From contig OX457034.1 in the NCBI GenBank assembly GCA_949752745.1, positions 414,493 to 478,492 of the forward strand: DNA of 64,000 nucleotides, written 5' to 3'. The notes under the pieces were generated by a model, which did not search any database, was not told the DNA's origin, and saw only the letters and a list, made by a program, of their open reading frames with translations. Shown one piece after another: positions 43,801 through 50,999 of this stretch. Positions within the stretch are counted from its first letter, which is position 1, and every line of letters begins with the position of its first letter. Source of the stretch: Protula sp. h YS-2021 (taxonomy: Eukaryota > Annelida > Polychaeta > Sabellida > Serpulidae). Position numbers and translations under genes: made by a program.

Positions 43801-46800
43801 TGAGACGAAGGGTGATGTCGAGGTCAAACTGAAGCAAATAGTACTCCCGAAACCGCTGCGAAAGGAAGTGATGACTGTTGCACATGAATCGATTGTGGGA
43901 GGACATTTGGCAGCAAAGAAGACTGCAGATCGAATAGCAGCAAACTTCTACTGGCCTGGAATTACTGGCGATGTGAAGCGCTTTTGCCAGTCGTGTGACG
44001 TGTGCCAACGCACTTTACCGAAGGGTCGAGTCACTAAGGTTCCCCTTGGTGAAATGCCACTGATTGACACCCCTTTCGACAGAGTTGCGGTGGATATCGT
44101 CGGGCCAATCACGCCGATTGCAGAAAGTGGAAATCGTTACATACTGACCGTTGTTGACTACGCTACGCGGTATCCGGAAGCGGTTGCTTTGAAGCGGATC
44201 GACACCGTTGTTGTCGCGGAGGCACTCCTGGAAGTTTTCAGTCGAGTTGGGTTCCCGCGAGAAATTTTGAGCGATCAAGGAAGTCAATTTACATCGGGGC
44301 TTATGAAAGAAGTTGCACGTTTGGTATCCGTCAGACAGCTCTTCACAACGCCGTACAATCCAAAGTGTAATGGACTTTGTGAAAAGATCAACGGAGTTCT
44401 GAAGAAGATGTTGACGAGAATGTGTAACGAGCAACCGAAGGACTGGGATCGATATTTGCCCGCCGTACTCTTCGCGTATCGAGAGGTACCTCAGGCGAGC
44501 ACAGGATTTTCCCCGTTTGAGCTCTTATACGAAAAGTCAAAGGACCACTCGACATCCTAAAAGAAATCTGGACGGATGAGGATGCATCGGGAGAGGTGAA
44601 GAATACATATCAATATGTGGCGGAGCTACGGAATCGTCTAGAGGATACGTGTCGAGTAGCTCGCGAAAGCTTGATGGAAGCTCAAGGAAGGTACCGCCAT
44701 CATTACGACAAGAAAGCGAGAAACAGGAGCTTCACATTGGGTCAAAAGGTCTATCTTTTGCTACCAACGGACCACAATAAACTTTTGTTACAGTGGAAAG
44801 GTCCTTTTGAGATAACACGGGTCATGAACCGCATGGATTACGAAATCGACATGGGAGGCAAAAAGAAGATATACCATGCCAACCTGCTGAAAGAGTTCAT
44901 CGAGCGTGAGGATGAAAGAGATGACACGAATCTCGATGAAGATAAGCCAGAACAGGAAGATTTAGAAAATGACAACGGTGGAAACGTACGCACAGCAGCA
45001 TATGCTCGGATAGCGGTTGCTGAAGACGATGCTGATGGAGAGAGCGATTCGGGTGAAGAGCTAATCCATCTTCCACCTTTGCAAGAGACTGAGACGATTG
45101 ATGACGTAAATGTGAACCCGAACCTTTCAATTGCGCAAATGAAGCAAGTTAACCGACTTTTGAGACAATTCCGAGATATATTCACAGATGTGCCCGGCGA
45201 AACGGATTTGGAGGAATATGACATCGAATTGACGAATCAGGAACCAATCCGTGTGAAACCGTATCCAATTCCATACGCGAAGCGAAAGGACATTGAAGAT
45301 GAAGTTAGAAAGATGCTGCAATCCGGAATCATCGAAAAGTCGAAATCAGAGTATAATTCGCCTATTGTGCTAGTAAAGAAGAAAGACGGGTCAAATCGCT
45401 TTTGTGTGGATTACAGACGCCTAAATGCAGTGACCAAGTTTGACACAGAACCAATGGGGAATTATGATGATATCTTGGCGAACGTCGGGAAGGATAAAGT
45501 ATTTTCCAAGATTGACTTCACCAAAGGATATTGGCAAATCCCTATAAGCGAGACGTCAAGAAAATACACTGCATTCTCTACGCCAAACGGATCTTACCAG
45601 TTTCGACGTAATGCCTTCGGTTTGGTTAATTCTGGAGCAGCTTTCAACAGGGTTATGCGAAAATTATTGAATTGAACCACGAACATTGATAATTACGTCG
45701 ATGATCTTCTCCCACACACCGAAGACTGGGAACGGCACTTAGAGGTGCTCCGAGACCTTTTTACACGAATCCGTGCCGCGAAGCTTACCATTCGTCCGTC
45801 GAAATGCTTCATCGGTTATGATAACGTCAACTTTACGGGACACGTGATCGGCAAAGGTGTGCTGCAGATGGAAGCTGATAAAGTTGAAAACATCAGGAAT
45901 GCACCACAGCCAACGACCAAAAAGCAGATTCGCTCATTTCTAGGACTTGCAGGGTACTATCGCAAATTCATACCGAATTTTGCTGAGATCGCTTCACCAC
46001 TAACGGATTTAGTCAAGAAAGGTCGACCGACCAAGGTGGAATGGGGAAAACCGCAACAAACGGCGTTCTGCCAGCTTAAACAGCTATTGACGAGTTCGCC
46101 AATTCTTCGCCTGCCGGATTTCAATAAACGCTTCGTGTTGCGTACAGATGCTTCAGACACTGGAATCGGTGCAGTTCTTCTGCAACAGCATGAGGATGGA
46201 ACATTTCCCGTTTCCTATGCCAGCAAAAAGCTGTTGCCTCGCGAGAAAAACTATTCGGTCATAGAGCGTGAATGTTTGGCCATTGTGTTCGGAGTATCGC
46301 ATTTTGCAAAATATCTATATGGCAGACATTTTACGCTTGAAACCGATCACGCTCCGCTTGCATACATAAGGAAAGGCAAGACTGAAAGCGGACGACTTAT
46401 GCGATGGGCACTCTGTTTACAAAACTACAGCTTTGACATAAAAGCGATCAAGGGCATCGATAATGTTGATGCCGACTACATGAGTAGACTGTAACCAGTG
46501 ATCTTTAGGCCTTGTGACTTTCTTGTTAATTTGTACTGTGTATTTTATTATTTTAATGGTTTTCATTGCATAACATGTATAGCGGAATTAGCACATTCTG
46601 ACAGATTATTTTTTTTTAGAAAACAACGGGGTGTTTTCTTAAAAGGGGGAGTAGTTGTCAGAATTTCGTATTCAACGTTTTGAGTGTTCGGAGTGTGTTC
46701 GTGGTTCTGTTTGTGCTCCACGCGGTTTGTGATGATGCGGAACGCATGTGGGTGTGGAGCCGCGCCCTTCGAGGGAGAGTTTCCTTTGAAGTGGGTGATG

Positions 46801-49800
46801 AATGGACGAGTGCGTTTGATGATGTTCTACTTTTGTAATAAAGCCCGATAGGACAGTGACGATCAGTTTAGGATTTGGGGGGATCTTGATCCAGTGAACA
46901 CGATGGAGCTAGTTTTAAGTTTGTTTGATGTCGTTTAGTTAGATTTTGGGTCATCTAAAAATTTACTTATATATCAAGTATACCGCTTATCTCCACGAGT
47001 CGATATCGAAATTTCAAGTTTCACATAGCGTTGTGTAGAACGCGCCAAGATTGTGCACCTGGCAGTATTTTTGTGTTTAAAAATTTTCATATTGTTGGTT
47101 TTTATGACGAGTGAAATTTTTGTGCTACCTAGCACAAACTTTGCGTGTAATTTTCAAGTATTTATAAATGCCAGAGATCATAACCGACAAAACCTTTTTG
47201 TAGACGAGTTTGTGGTCTTCCCAAAAACATCACTTTTTGGCCCATACGTCACTTATAACATATGTTTTTGGGCAGCTATTTTCTTATTGGTTCTAAGTTT
47301 AGGCGGGAAGTTCTTCGATTGGCTACATATTTAATTAGCAGCGGCTGTTCTGGCAGCGAGTATTTAAGGAACGCGCTTGCTGCACCAGCAGCAGTTGATT
47401 TTTGGAATGGATGGAGGCCGCACGTCAGGCGTGGGTCTATTTATTACGAGAAAAGACAGAAATGAGACAAGGGCTGTACGACATGGGGTGCAAAGGGTGT
47501 TAGCACCAACAAAAAAGAAGGGTTTTGAAAAGTATTATGAGAAAGGTGGATGAATAAACGTTCGTGAATAATTTATTTTGGAAATAAAAGTATTAATGAT
47601 TAAGGTACTGAAAGATAACTCAATGAAGGGAAGGCATATAAATTAGCCAGACATAAATTTGGATAATAAAGGAAAAAGGTGGACAAATGTGAACATATCA
47701 TACGAAGTAGATAAAATAAACATAATAGTGTTGAAAGGAGTTTGTTTTCATTGACATCCGGATACTGCCCGACATAGCGAGCCATATATCGCAATTTTCG
47801 TATTATTTGCTCGTATTTTCATTCCATGACAAGCCAACGGCACCTACGCGCGGAGATCCCATAACCGTCACAACCCAAACTGTGACATTCCTATTTATTA
47901 TCTTTTCTTATGATACACACTTTTGGTTATAAAATTTGCTCTACGTTGCAATGATAAATTGATAACATATATATTTCTGATTTTGTAAAGGGTAGAGAAA
48001 GGACATGGGCCATTTTGAGAGTCAAACTGATATTAATTCGATTTGTGAATTCACGTGGGCAGAATAATATTTTTTTCTAAAAGGCAACTTTCATTTCAGA
48101 AAGCAACTCTGTTGCCTTCAACAGAAATTGCTCTTTTTTTCTTTCTAAGCGTGTCGTTGTTTTTGTTTGACATTCAAACATTCAGCGGTCCTTTGAAAAT
48201 ACCATGGGCACGCAGAGGGCCAAGTTTCTTGGCGAGAGGCCCATCCAACCTCCTGAGGTGGGAGGGGAAATAAACCAATAATATTACTCACTTGTAGGAA
48301 AGCAAGCTACTAGTACTAAATTCTGAATAGCTGATTCAGCAGAGGTGCTATATAATTCGAAGCTGATAGTCTTAACGTTGGCAATGCCTCCGGTCGGTAC
48401 GTCATAGGTGCACTTCTCATTGGCCTCACCTTCTTTCACTATGGCCTCGCACTGTAAGGAATACTATTGATAATGACAACTGGGTTTTGTCTTATTTTGA
48501 GGAGTTTTTCTACGTAGTTTATTTTAAAATAGTGTCTTTTATATATGTTTGTCGTTTACTATATAATTAAGGCAGTCCTATCCTCAAGTCTACTTTATTG
48601 CTGGAGGACTGAATTCATTCTATTAGTGAGACCATGTACCAGTACAGTACCTGTGTCTATTACCGACCAGTAAATTATATCAGTACCGCTGTGTAATAGC
48701 TACCAGTACAGCATTTCAATAGCTGTGTCTAATGCCTACCTTTTTTGGCGGTAGTTCTGTGCCGTCCTGCAGTTCAATCGAAATCGTCAATTCAGTGAAG
48801 GTAATAGCTTCTATTGACAGCTGAGTCAACAACAGTGATTGGTCAAGAATTGCTGTTACGCCCACATTTTGTCTAGAGTCTAGAAAAAGCATTCCTCCCG
48901 CTGTGAGGAAGTTCGTGATGTCAGTCTGTGACAAGCTTCCAATGTCTGAAAATAGATTGATAACAAAATGGTCAATCTGCAAAGCAATTAACGGAAACGA
49001 AATGCTAAGCAAAATTGTCAACATGTTTAACAATGGGTTAATCAAGAGAATTGTCTAAGATACATCGATCAAAAGAGAAACAAGTGAATGAATTAACGTG
49101 TTGAGAAAACAATCGTGAATGACACTGAGTAGCACAGCAGGGAATTGTGTGACGTCTTTGAAAATGTTAACTATTTGATAGCATTGAAAACGGCATTATA
49201 TTGACAAGATTGGACACCTCTGACAAAAAAAGCAGACGATTTTAGAGAAGTACAATTCAGTACTTCTTTACATCAACGAATATTGTATCGACATGTGTTT
49301 CAATCTGTACGCTTTATGCACCATTTCTGAACGCGAATGGAACTGTATTTAAGCAGACACAATAGCAACGTTCAGTAAATTATATTTAGGGAGACTTTCT
49401 GCGTCTTGTTTTATGTGAGTTCGTTGATGGGGGCTTGAAATAGCCCCCTGATCTTCAAACTTCGAGTCTGAAAAAGTCTTTTCTTCTTTAGTATTAGGCC
49501 TTTAAGCCTAAGCCTTTAAACCTAAAACTATTAGTATTTAGTTGTAGGCTTAAAAATCCGAAACTATTAAAACATAATAAATATAAATATAAAGAAATCA
49601 AGCGTTTCTTAGTAGTTCAGTGCCGCTGTTTCCTATTTCGGAGGTTCAACTGATAATAGTAGAAACGGTTTATGGCTTCATAATATTTAACGTTATTTGT
49701 TACAACCAGTAACACTGGGAAGTAATGTATAACTTTATTTATCATTCATTGGTCTTGTTTAGCTCACAACCAGTAAACTGACAAGTAACGTTTAACTTTA

Positions 49801-50880
49801 TTTATGATCATTGGCCTTGTTTAGCTTACAGCCAGTAACAATGGGAAGTAATGTGTAACCTTATTTTTTATTCATTGGCCTTTGTTTAACTTGCAAGTGC
49901 TGACACTGAAAAGACCTGTATAATTTTTTATGATTCATTGGACTTGTATAACCTACAGCCAGTAACATTTGAAAGGCCTCTATGACTTTATTTATGACTC
50001 AATGGCCTTCGTTTAACTTACAACCACTAACACTGAAAAGGCCTGTATAACTTTTTTATGATTCATTTGTCTTTGTTTAATTTACAACCAGTAACATTGA
50101 AAAGGCCTGTGTAAGTTTGCATATGTGTTTAAATGACTTTTGTTTAACTTACAACCAGTAACACCGAGAAGACCTATGTGACTTTATTCATGATTCATTG
50201 GTCTTTCTTTAATTTACAACCAGTAACATTGGAATCTCCTGAGTAAGTTTATATATGTGCTTAAATGGCCTTTGTTTAACTTACAACCAGTAATACTGGG
50301 AAGGCCTATGTGATTTTATTTATGATTCATAGCATTTGGGTCTTTTATCCTAACCCTCATTCCGCAACAATAGCAGAAAAGATCAACAGCCCTTTTTTAT
50401 TCTGTAATAAGGGATCTCTCCTCCCGCAACAACAGCAGGGAAGATCAACAGTCCCTTTTTTAATTCTGTAATAAAGCCTCAGCCCCTCACTTTTACAGAG
50501 TGGGGGCCATAGTACAATTATCGTTACGAAAGTTCGCCTTCCCCCCACTTGTAAAAACGTGGCTACGCCTTTGTAAGTTGAGTTAGACACTTTTTAATAA
50601 CATTACCAAATAATTGTTCTACACAATATAAAATGCTAAATAACGTAATATTCAAAATTTTAAAGAAAAATAAATCGAGAAAAAAACTTATTTTGCAAAA
50701 GGGTTTCTGTCTGACCATGCAGACTTTGAACGGAGTTTGTTAGATTTTTTTTCACTCACCGCCAACAAGAGTAAGAAGTCCAGTTTCGTCGACGCTGTTA
50801 AATTCATTTGAGCTCGGACAGGTCTGCATGGCGATGCGGCCAATCAGGGTCATTACCACAATGACTACTATACGAAGCAT
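23077..50880 (-). CDS. Secreted thrombospondin type-1 repeat protein, complete spliced gene
   Basis: Coding exons, 5' to 3': 50880-50760, 48945-48740, 48451-48292, 40645-40597, 34145-34045, 33363-33184, 32618-32439, 31808-31629, 30998-30819, 30192-30013, 29399-29220, 28589-28410, 26409-26239, 25381-25230, 23586-23491 and 23220-23077 (TAG). That totals 2460 bases and 819 residues, with every junction in phase and GT/AG. Order: signal peptide; an N-terminal domain of about 140 residues; nine TSP1 modules, the first split over two exons, then one divergent, six near-identical and one final WGPWRPW module; and a C-terminal domain of about 130 residues. WxxW motifs in the modules are C-mannosylation candidates. 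TSP1 proteins act outside cells in matrix, adhesion or guidance; I cannot name an orthologue. Both flanking domains end in a similar hydrophobic strand pattern closing with Cys (LVLVACF, LKIWIC), perhaps related beta-sandwich folds. Introns hold a LINE, a foldback element and an LTR retrotransposon. Confidence 0.85.
23491..23586 (-). CDS. TSP1-repeat gene, C-terminal domain exon 2
   Basis: Acceptor TTGTTTTAG, 32 codons in phase 0 (FNSPSTVYKVEIDTQYAKQV then KVTYNNGLGDRK), donor AAG|GTAAGA. A competing AG nine bases downstream would break phase with the previous exon, which decided the boundary. Confidence 0.8.
23655..24790. repeat. ~24-bp degenerate satellite in a TSP1-gene intron
   Basis: About 45 units related to GATACTATACGGTATCTATT followed by ATTCT. 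The core GATAC...GTATC is itself an inverted repeat, so each unit can form a small hairpin. Divergence between units is high. Confidence 0.85.
24895..25165. repeat. Degenerate tandem duplication of about 125 bp
   Basis: The block TGTATGTGGGT ... GGGGGCATCAATTCGCCATT recurs as TGTATGTGGGTGA ... GGGAGCATCAAATTTGCCATT, followed by similar TGTGTG-rich tails. Confidence 0.65.
25230..25381 (-). CDS. TSP1-repeat gene, C-terminal domain exon 1
   Basis: TTTTCTAG acceptor (phase 1), 50 codons starting LLECGTYPAYGLVAIGTMFD, donor GAT|GTAAGT. Four residues after the TSP1 modules a Cys begins the C-terminal domain; another Cys lies in DIFCPSEK. Confidence 0.85.
25768..25832. repeat. (TA)n microsatellite
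   Basis: About 65 bases of alternating AT in a TSP1-gene intron. Confidence 0.95.
26239..26409 (-). CDS. TSP1-repeat gene, ninth TSP1 module
   Basis: One exon, phase 1/1. It starts DDPYWGPWRPWSDCVTTCCS, a classic WxxWxxWxxC start, then TKTRTREC and CELSS. It is clearly diverged from the amplified modules and lacks their acidic PDPD segment. Confidence 0.88.
26500..27900 (+). mobile_element. Decayed LINE (non-LTR retrotransposon) remnant, interrupted
   Basis: Plus-strand pieces with many stops: HFTELLGKPP near 26935, LIVEGKGSGKAN and CDLVDDILKFC at 27065-27155, then, after an inserted TIR element, STTTQILALRCIMQGVKAKK and IFIDFKKAFDTV near 27640-27760. The last is motif A of a LINE reverse transcriptase, and the order of pieces fits one element. 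It lies antisense in an intron of the TSP1-repeat gene. Not functional. Confidence 0.75.
27248..27580. mobile_element. TIR element (ATAAGCC ends) inserted in the LINE
   Basis: Starts ATAAGCCAATTTGCAATTTC and ends near GTGAGTAGGCTTAT, an inverse of the start. It splits the LINE coding sequence. A second copy at 34170-34301 plus 39297-39470 is split by the foldback element, so this copy provides the empty site (CAACATGCACACTTTCAAAT at about 27369). Confidence 0.6.
28410..28589 (-). CDS. TSP1 module exon, amplified unit 1 (3'-most)
   Basis: Exon of 180 bases, TTGTCAG acceptor, AAAG|GTATGA donor. It reads PPAWGDWGPFGDCMETGCGI, then GEKTRSREC and an acidic Cys-rich tail (PDPDCPNC, CVCPGDPEE). It has eight Cys, against six in a typical TSP1 module. 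Confidence 0.9.
29220..29399 (-). CDS. TSP1 module exon, amplified unit 2
   Basis: As unit 1, but the split first codon becomes Asp because the acceptor is followed by AT instead of AG. Confidence 0.9.
30013..30192 (-). CDS. TSP1 module exon, amplified unit 3
   Basis: As unit 1, with MKTGC in place of METGC. The intron to its left is 17 bases shorter than in other units and more diverged. Confidence 0.9.
30819..30998 (-). CDS. TSP1 module exon, amplified unit 4
   Basis: Protein sequence identical to unit 1; intron nearly identical to units 5 and 6. Confidence 0.9.
31629..31808 (-). CDS. TSP1 module exon, amplified unit 5
   Basis: One change against unit 1: PGEPEE in place of PGDPEE. Confidence 0.9.
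32439..32618 (-). CDS. TSP1 module exon, amplified unit 6 (5'-most intact)
   Basis: Protein sequence identical to units 1 and 4. A broken seventh unit follows upstream. Confidence 0.9.
32828..32892 (-). pseudogene. Truncated seventh TSP1 module exon
   Basis: Acceptor and the start PPAWGDWGPF are kept, then a small change shifts the frame. The exon breaks off at GACTGGATGTGG and joins mid-intron sequence, so the 3' part of the exon, its donor and part of the intron are deleted. It cannot be spliced as a normal module and is probably skipped. Confidence 0.8.
33184..33363 (-). CDS. TSP1 module exon, divergent second module
   Basis: 180 bases, phase 1/1. PPSWGDWGPFGDCMETGCGE then GEMTRTRKC and the same acidic tail with SCSIPK. 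It is the likely ancestor-like sister of the amplified units; its intron is unlike theirs except near 33060-33110. Confidence 0.9.
33400..33960. other. Intron without recognised features
   Basis: AT-rich intron sequence of the TSP1-repeat gene. Confidence 0.5.
34045..34145 (-). CDS. TSP1-repeat gene, first TSP1 module, second half
   Basis: TTTTTCAG acceptor, 101 bases, C|GTGAGC donor. TRECKCENPRPDQFVCYPDT then TSEEPCPNQPCCP completes the module started at 40645-40597. Confidence 0.85.
34505..34592 (+). repeat. tRNA-Thr-like sequence 1, left arm
   Basis: A box TGGCTCACTTGG, a CTCGTAA loop-like motif (CGT, Thr type) and B box GGATCGAACCC. It is about 88 bases long, with extra sequence between loop and B box and poor stems, so not a working tRNA. 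The inverse copy is at 39000-39086. Confidence 0.6.
35120..35340. repeat. TGTTACATA-type repeat, left arm
   Basis: Units of about 11 bases (ATGTAACATC, ATGTAACACT). Mirrored in the right arm at about 37200-37600. Confidence 0.85.
35389..35461 (+). repeat. tRNA-Thr-like sequence 2, left arm
   Basis: 73 bases, the length of a tRNA. D-arm GCTCACTTGGTAGAAC, putative anticodon loop CTAGTAG (AGT), T-arm GTGGGATCGATCCCAC. The acceptor stem pairs at only about 4 of 7 positions. The inverse copy is at 37106-37178. Confidence 0.6.
35985..36400. repeat. ~120-bp tandem repeat in the foldback centre, 3.5 copies
   Basis: AAAATGGTGCTTCTA recurs near 36003, 36124, 36242 and 36363. Each unit ends CATGCTACTTATTC. 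Confidence 0.9.
37106..37178 (-). repeat. tRNA-Thr-like sequence 2, right arm
   Basis: Inverse of 35389-35461, with loop CTCGTAG (CGT) in place of CTAGTAG. It keeps GCTCACTTGGTAGAAT and GGGATCGATCCCA. Confidence 0.6.
37200..37600. repeat. TGTTACATA-type repeat, right arm
   Basis: Longer than its left-arm counterpart, mostly TAGTGTTACATTATGTTACA units. Confidence 0.85.
37884..38827. mobile_element. Insertion of about 940 bp in the right arm, CCCACGTATA palindromes
   Basis: The left arm runs straight from GTACATATT to ATGTCCTGG (inverse reading); in the right arm this junction is split by about 940 bases. The inserted DNA is full of CCCACGTATA / TATACGTGGG and CCCATG..CATGGG motifs, and its right end reads GGGACTGCTATCTGGGTT. 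This design recalls TIR elements with palindromic subterminal motifs. No coding content. Confidence 0.6.
39000..39086 (-). repeat. tRNA-Thr-like sequence 1, right arm
   Basis: Inverse of 34505-34592; keeps GGTTCGATCC..., CTTACGAG and CCAAGTGAGCCATT. Confidence 0.6.
39760..40220. repeat. Degenerate ~30-bp tandem repeat
   Basis: Units of the form ATAGCGTATGGACC followed by ATTCATAGCACTA with high divergence. Confidence 0.85.
40597..40645 (-). CDS. TSP1-repeat gene, first TSP1 module, first half
   Basis: TTTTTTAG acceptor, 49 bases, CG|GTGAGT donor. WCEWGDCSAPCGPGT has the WxxWxxC-like and CxxxCG motifs of a TSP1 start. The codon is split over the intron to the exon at 34145-34045, and the phases agree. 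Confidence 0.85.
40703..41935 (+). repeat. 5' LTR
   Basis: Starts TGTCAGAATTTCG and ends AACCCAAACTGTGACA. It contains a TATTTAAGG promoter-like motif near 41408 and AATAAA near 41630. Confidence 0.95.
41939..41956 (+). other. Primer binding site, tRNA-Pro type
   Basis: TGGGGGCTCGTCCGGGAT, three bases after the 5' LTR, is complementary to the 3' end of tRNA-Pro. Confidence 0.85.
41981..44560 (+). CDS. Gag-protease-integrase reading frame of the LTR element
   Basis: 859 codons from ATG 45 bases after the 5' LTR. A charged Glu/Arg-rich coiled region (about residues 20-90) and a retroviral-type Gag domain precede a CCHC zinc knuckle (CYYCGKPGHFARDC, about residue 301). The aspartic protease active site is DTG (about residue 428). 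Integrase follows directly: an HHCC zinc site (H.{6}H ... CQSCDVC), then catalytic Asp in VAVDIVGP, Asp in LSDQGSQF, and the Glu in the NGLCEKIN region. The frame ends at TAA 44558-44560, just after the integrase core, because of a one-base shift near 44535-44545; homologous coding continues in another frame. No RT lies between protease and integrase. Confidence 0.92.
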   Translation: MEQNLRALIELGQALGYKDEELRRFVDAEQTKAEERDRIAYEREIRAQEREDRQKEQQRQYELERIREEARLAEVHAQAAVHQGEERGEGRIYSSRPKLPRFDEKVDDIDAYLERFERFARSQGWPEDTWTVSLSAILTGKALDVYSSMPIEEVANYARLKMAILQRFQLTADGFRRKFRDIRPEKEESVRQYAARQKRYFGRWIDMSGIEKNFVEVCDLFLREQFVNQCSSELALFLRERAPKSIDETIKLAEQYLEAHGGTIGQARGKPSTQSRMLPLSFPNARQQSSAISTAQASKVCYYCGKPGHFARDCFKAKNELEGTTPRRNESSRDFSYRSNRSAQGNAPQSWRGTNNSDRKPTNLKIGAMAAKLTSDILSENVKDGKLHLANGGTVPYTGTVCGKPDCAKRLPLYRGLVAGQKVIVLKDTGCDSAVIRKDLITENQLLDEESHCVLMDGTLRSFPMARIRVETPIYSGLLEAMVVEDPPYDLIIGNVSPTVDDREKPTQANDAHVKNTNEKTTVEVKTAAAVQTREQVVREKKPKAPLTAPAAELGEMNTDELKRAQKEDETLTKQFKYAEDKTVFKVRKRGSYRYAIKHGLLMRYYFETKGDVEVKLKQIVLPKPLRKEVMTVAHESIVGGHLAAKKTADRIAANFYWPGITGDVKRFCQSCDVCQRTLPKGRVTKVPLGEMPLIDTPFDRVAVDIVGPITPIAESGNRYILTVVDYATRYPEAVALKRIDTVVVAEALLEVFSRVGFPREILSDQGSQFTSGLMKEVARLVSVRQLFTTPYNPKCNGLCEKINGVLKKMLTRMCNEQPKDWDRYLPAVLFAYREVPQASTGFSPFELLYEKSKDHSTS
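44596..45675 (+). pseudogene. Integrase C-terminus and first half of RT, broken at both ends
   Basis: Integrase C-terminal GPY/F-type module (LLLQWKGPFEI), an acidic linker, then RT with FCVDYRRLN and KIDFTKGYWQIPI. It ends in an in-frame TGA (45673-45675) a few codons before the YVDD catalytic box. The first ATG here is not the natural start; homology begins further upstream, past the frame shift. Confidence 0.88.
45676..46494 (+). pseudogene. Second half of RT and RNase H
   Basis: Continues in the same frame after the TGA: the YVDD box at 45694-45705, RT thumb and connection (FLGLAGYYRKFIP), and RNase H with TDASDTGIGAVL and LETDHAPLAYI. It stops at TAA 46492-46494. Only the single TGA separates it from the preceding frame. 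Confidence 0.9.
46641..46655 (+). other. Polypurine tract
   Basis: AAAAGGGGGAGTAGT abuts the 3' LTR, the normal position for plus-strand priming. Confidence 0.8.
46656..47887 (+). repeat. 3' LTR
   Basis: Nearly identical to the 5' LTR; about five substitutions and a one-base indel in an A run. Confidence 0.95.
48292..48451 (-). CDS. TSP1-repeat gene, N-terminal domain exon 3
   Basis: TCCTTACAG acceptor, 53 codons plus one base, A|GTGAGT donor. CEAIVKEGEANEKCTYDVPT, then ISFELYS and NLVLVACFPT closes the N-terminal domain before TSP1 module 1. Confidence 0.85.
48740..48945 (-). CDS. TSP1-repeat gene, N-terminal domain exon 2
   Basis: CTATTTTCAG acceptor, 68 codons, AAG|GTAGGC donor. IGSLSQTDITNFLTAGGMLF then LTQLSIEAITFTELTISIEL. 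Hydrophobic, beta-rich; I do not recognise the family. Confidence 0.85.
49690..50335. repeat. ~65-bp degenerate tandem repeat
   Basis: About nine units with ACTTACAACCAGTAACACTG and TTTATTTATGATTCATTGGC, in the first intron of the TSP1-repeat gene. Confidence 0.85.
50355..50475. repeat. Tandem duplication of about 66 bp
   Basis: The segment CGCAACAATAGCAG...TTCTGTAATAAGGG is repeated with small changes directly afterwards. Confidence 0.7.
50760..50880 (-). CDS. TSP1-repeat gene, first coding exon with signal peptide
   Basis: ATG at 50880-50878 begins MLRIVVIVVMTLIGRIAMQT, a hydrophobic signal peptide with likely cleavage before or after MQT, followed by CPSSNEFN. Donor G|GTGAGT. In this frame it is the only ATG that gives a signal peptide and an in-phase splice to 48945. 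Confidence 0.83.
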
Positions 50881-50999
50881 GACCACGTTTGGCTGATAGC
50901 GAGGAAAGCAAATAATCCCAACTGAAATCATTTAAAAGCGCATTGTGTTTAAACCAATATGGTAAATTTGTGTAAGGATAAAAACCATTTCATGGCCGT

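Larger units (their letters stand above)
40703..47887 (+). mobile_element. Full-length Ty3/Gypsy LTR retrotransposon, Gmr1-like order
   Basis: 7185 bases with two LTRs of about 1232 bases, TG...CA ends and an exact 5-bp target duplication TTCCT (40698-40702 and 47888-47892). Internal order is gag zinc knuckle, protease, integrase, reverse transcriptase, RNase H. Integrase before RT is the Ty1/Copia arrangement, but the domains are Ty3/Gypsy in sequence; this combination defines the Gmr1 group. The LTRs differ at about five positions plus one indel, so insertion is recent. One frame shift and one internal stop break the coding region. No envelope gene. It sits antisense in an intron of the TSP1-repeat gene. 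Confidence 0.93.

Noticed and set aside
43217..44434. Minus-strand open frames inside the LTR element
   Set aside because: Antisense to gag and integrase coding sequence; no independent motifs.
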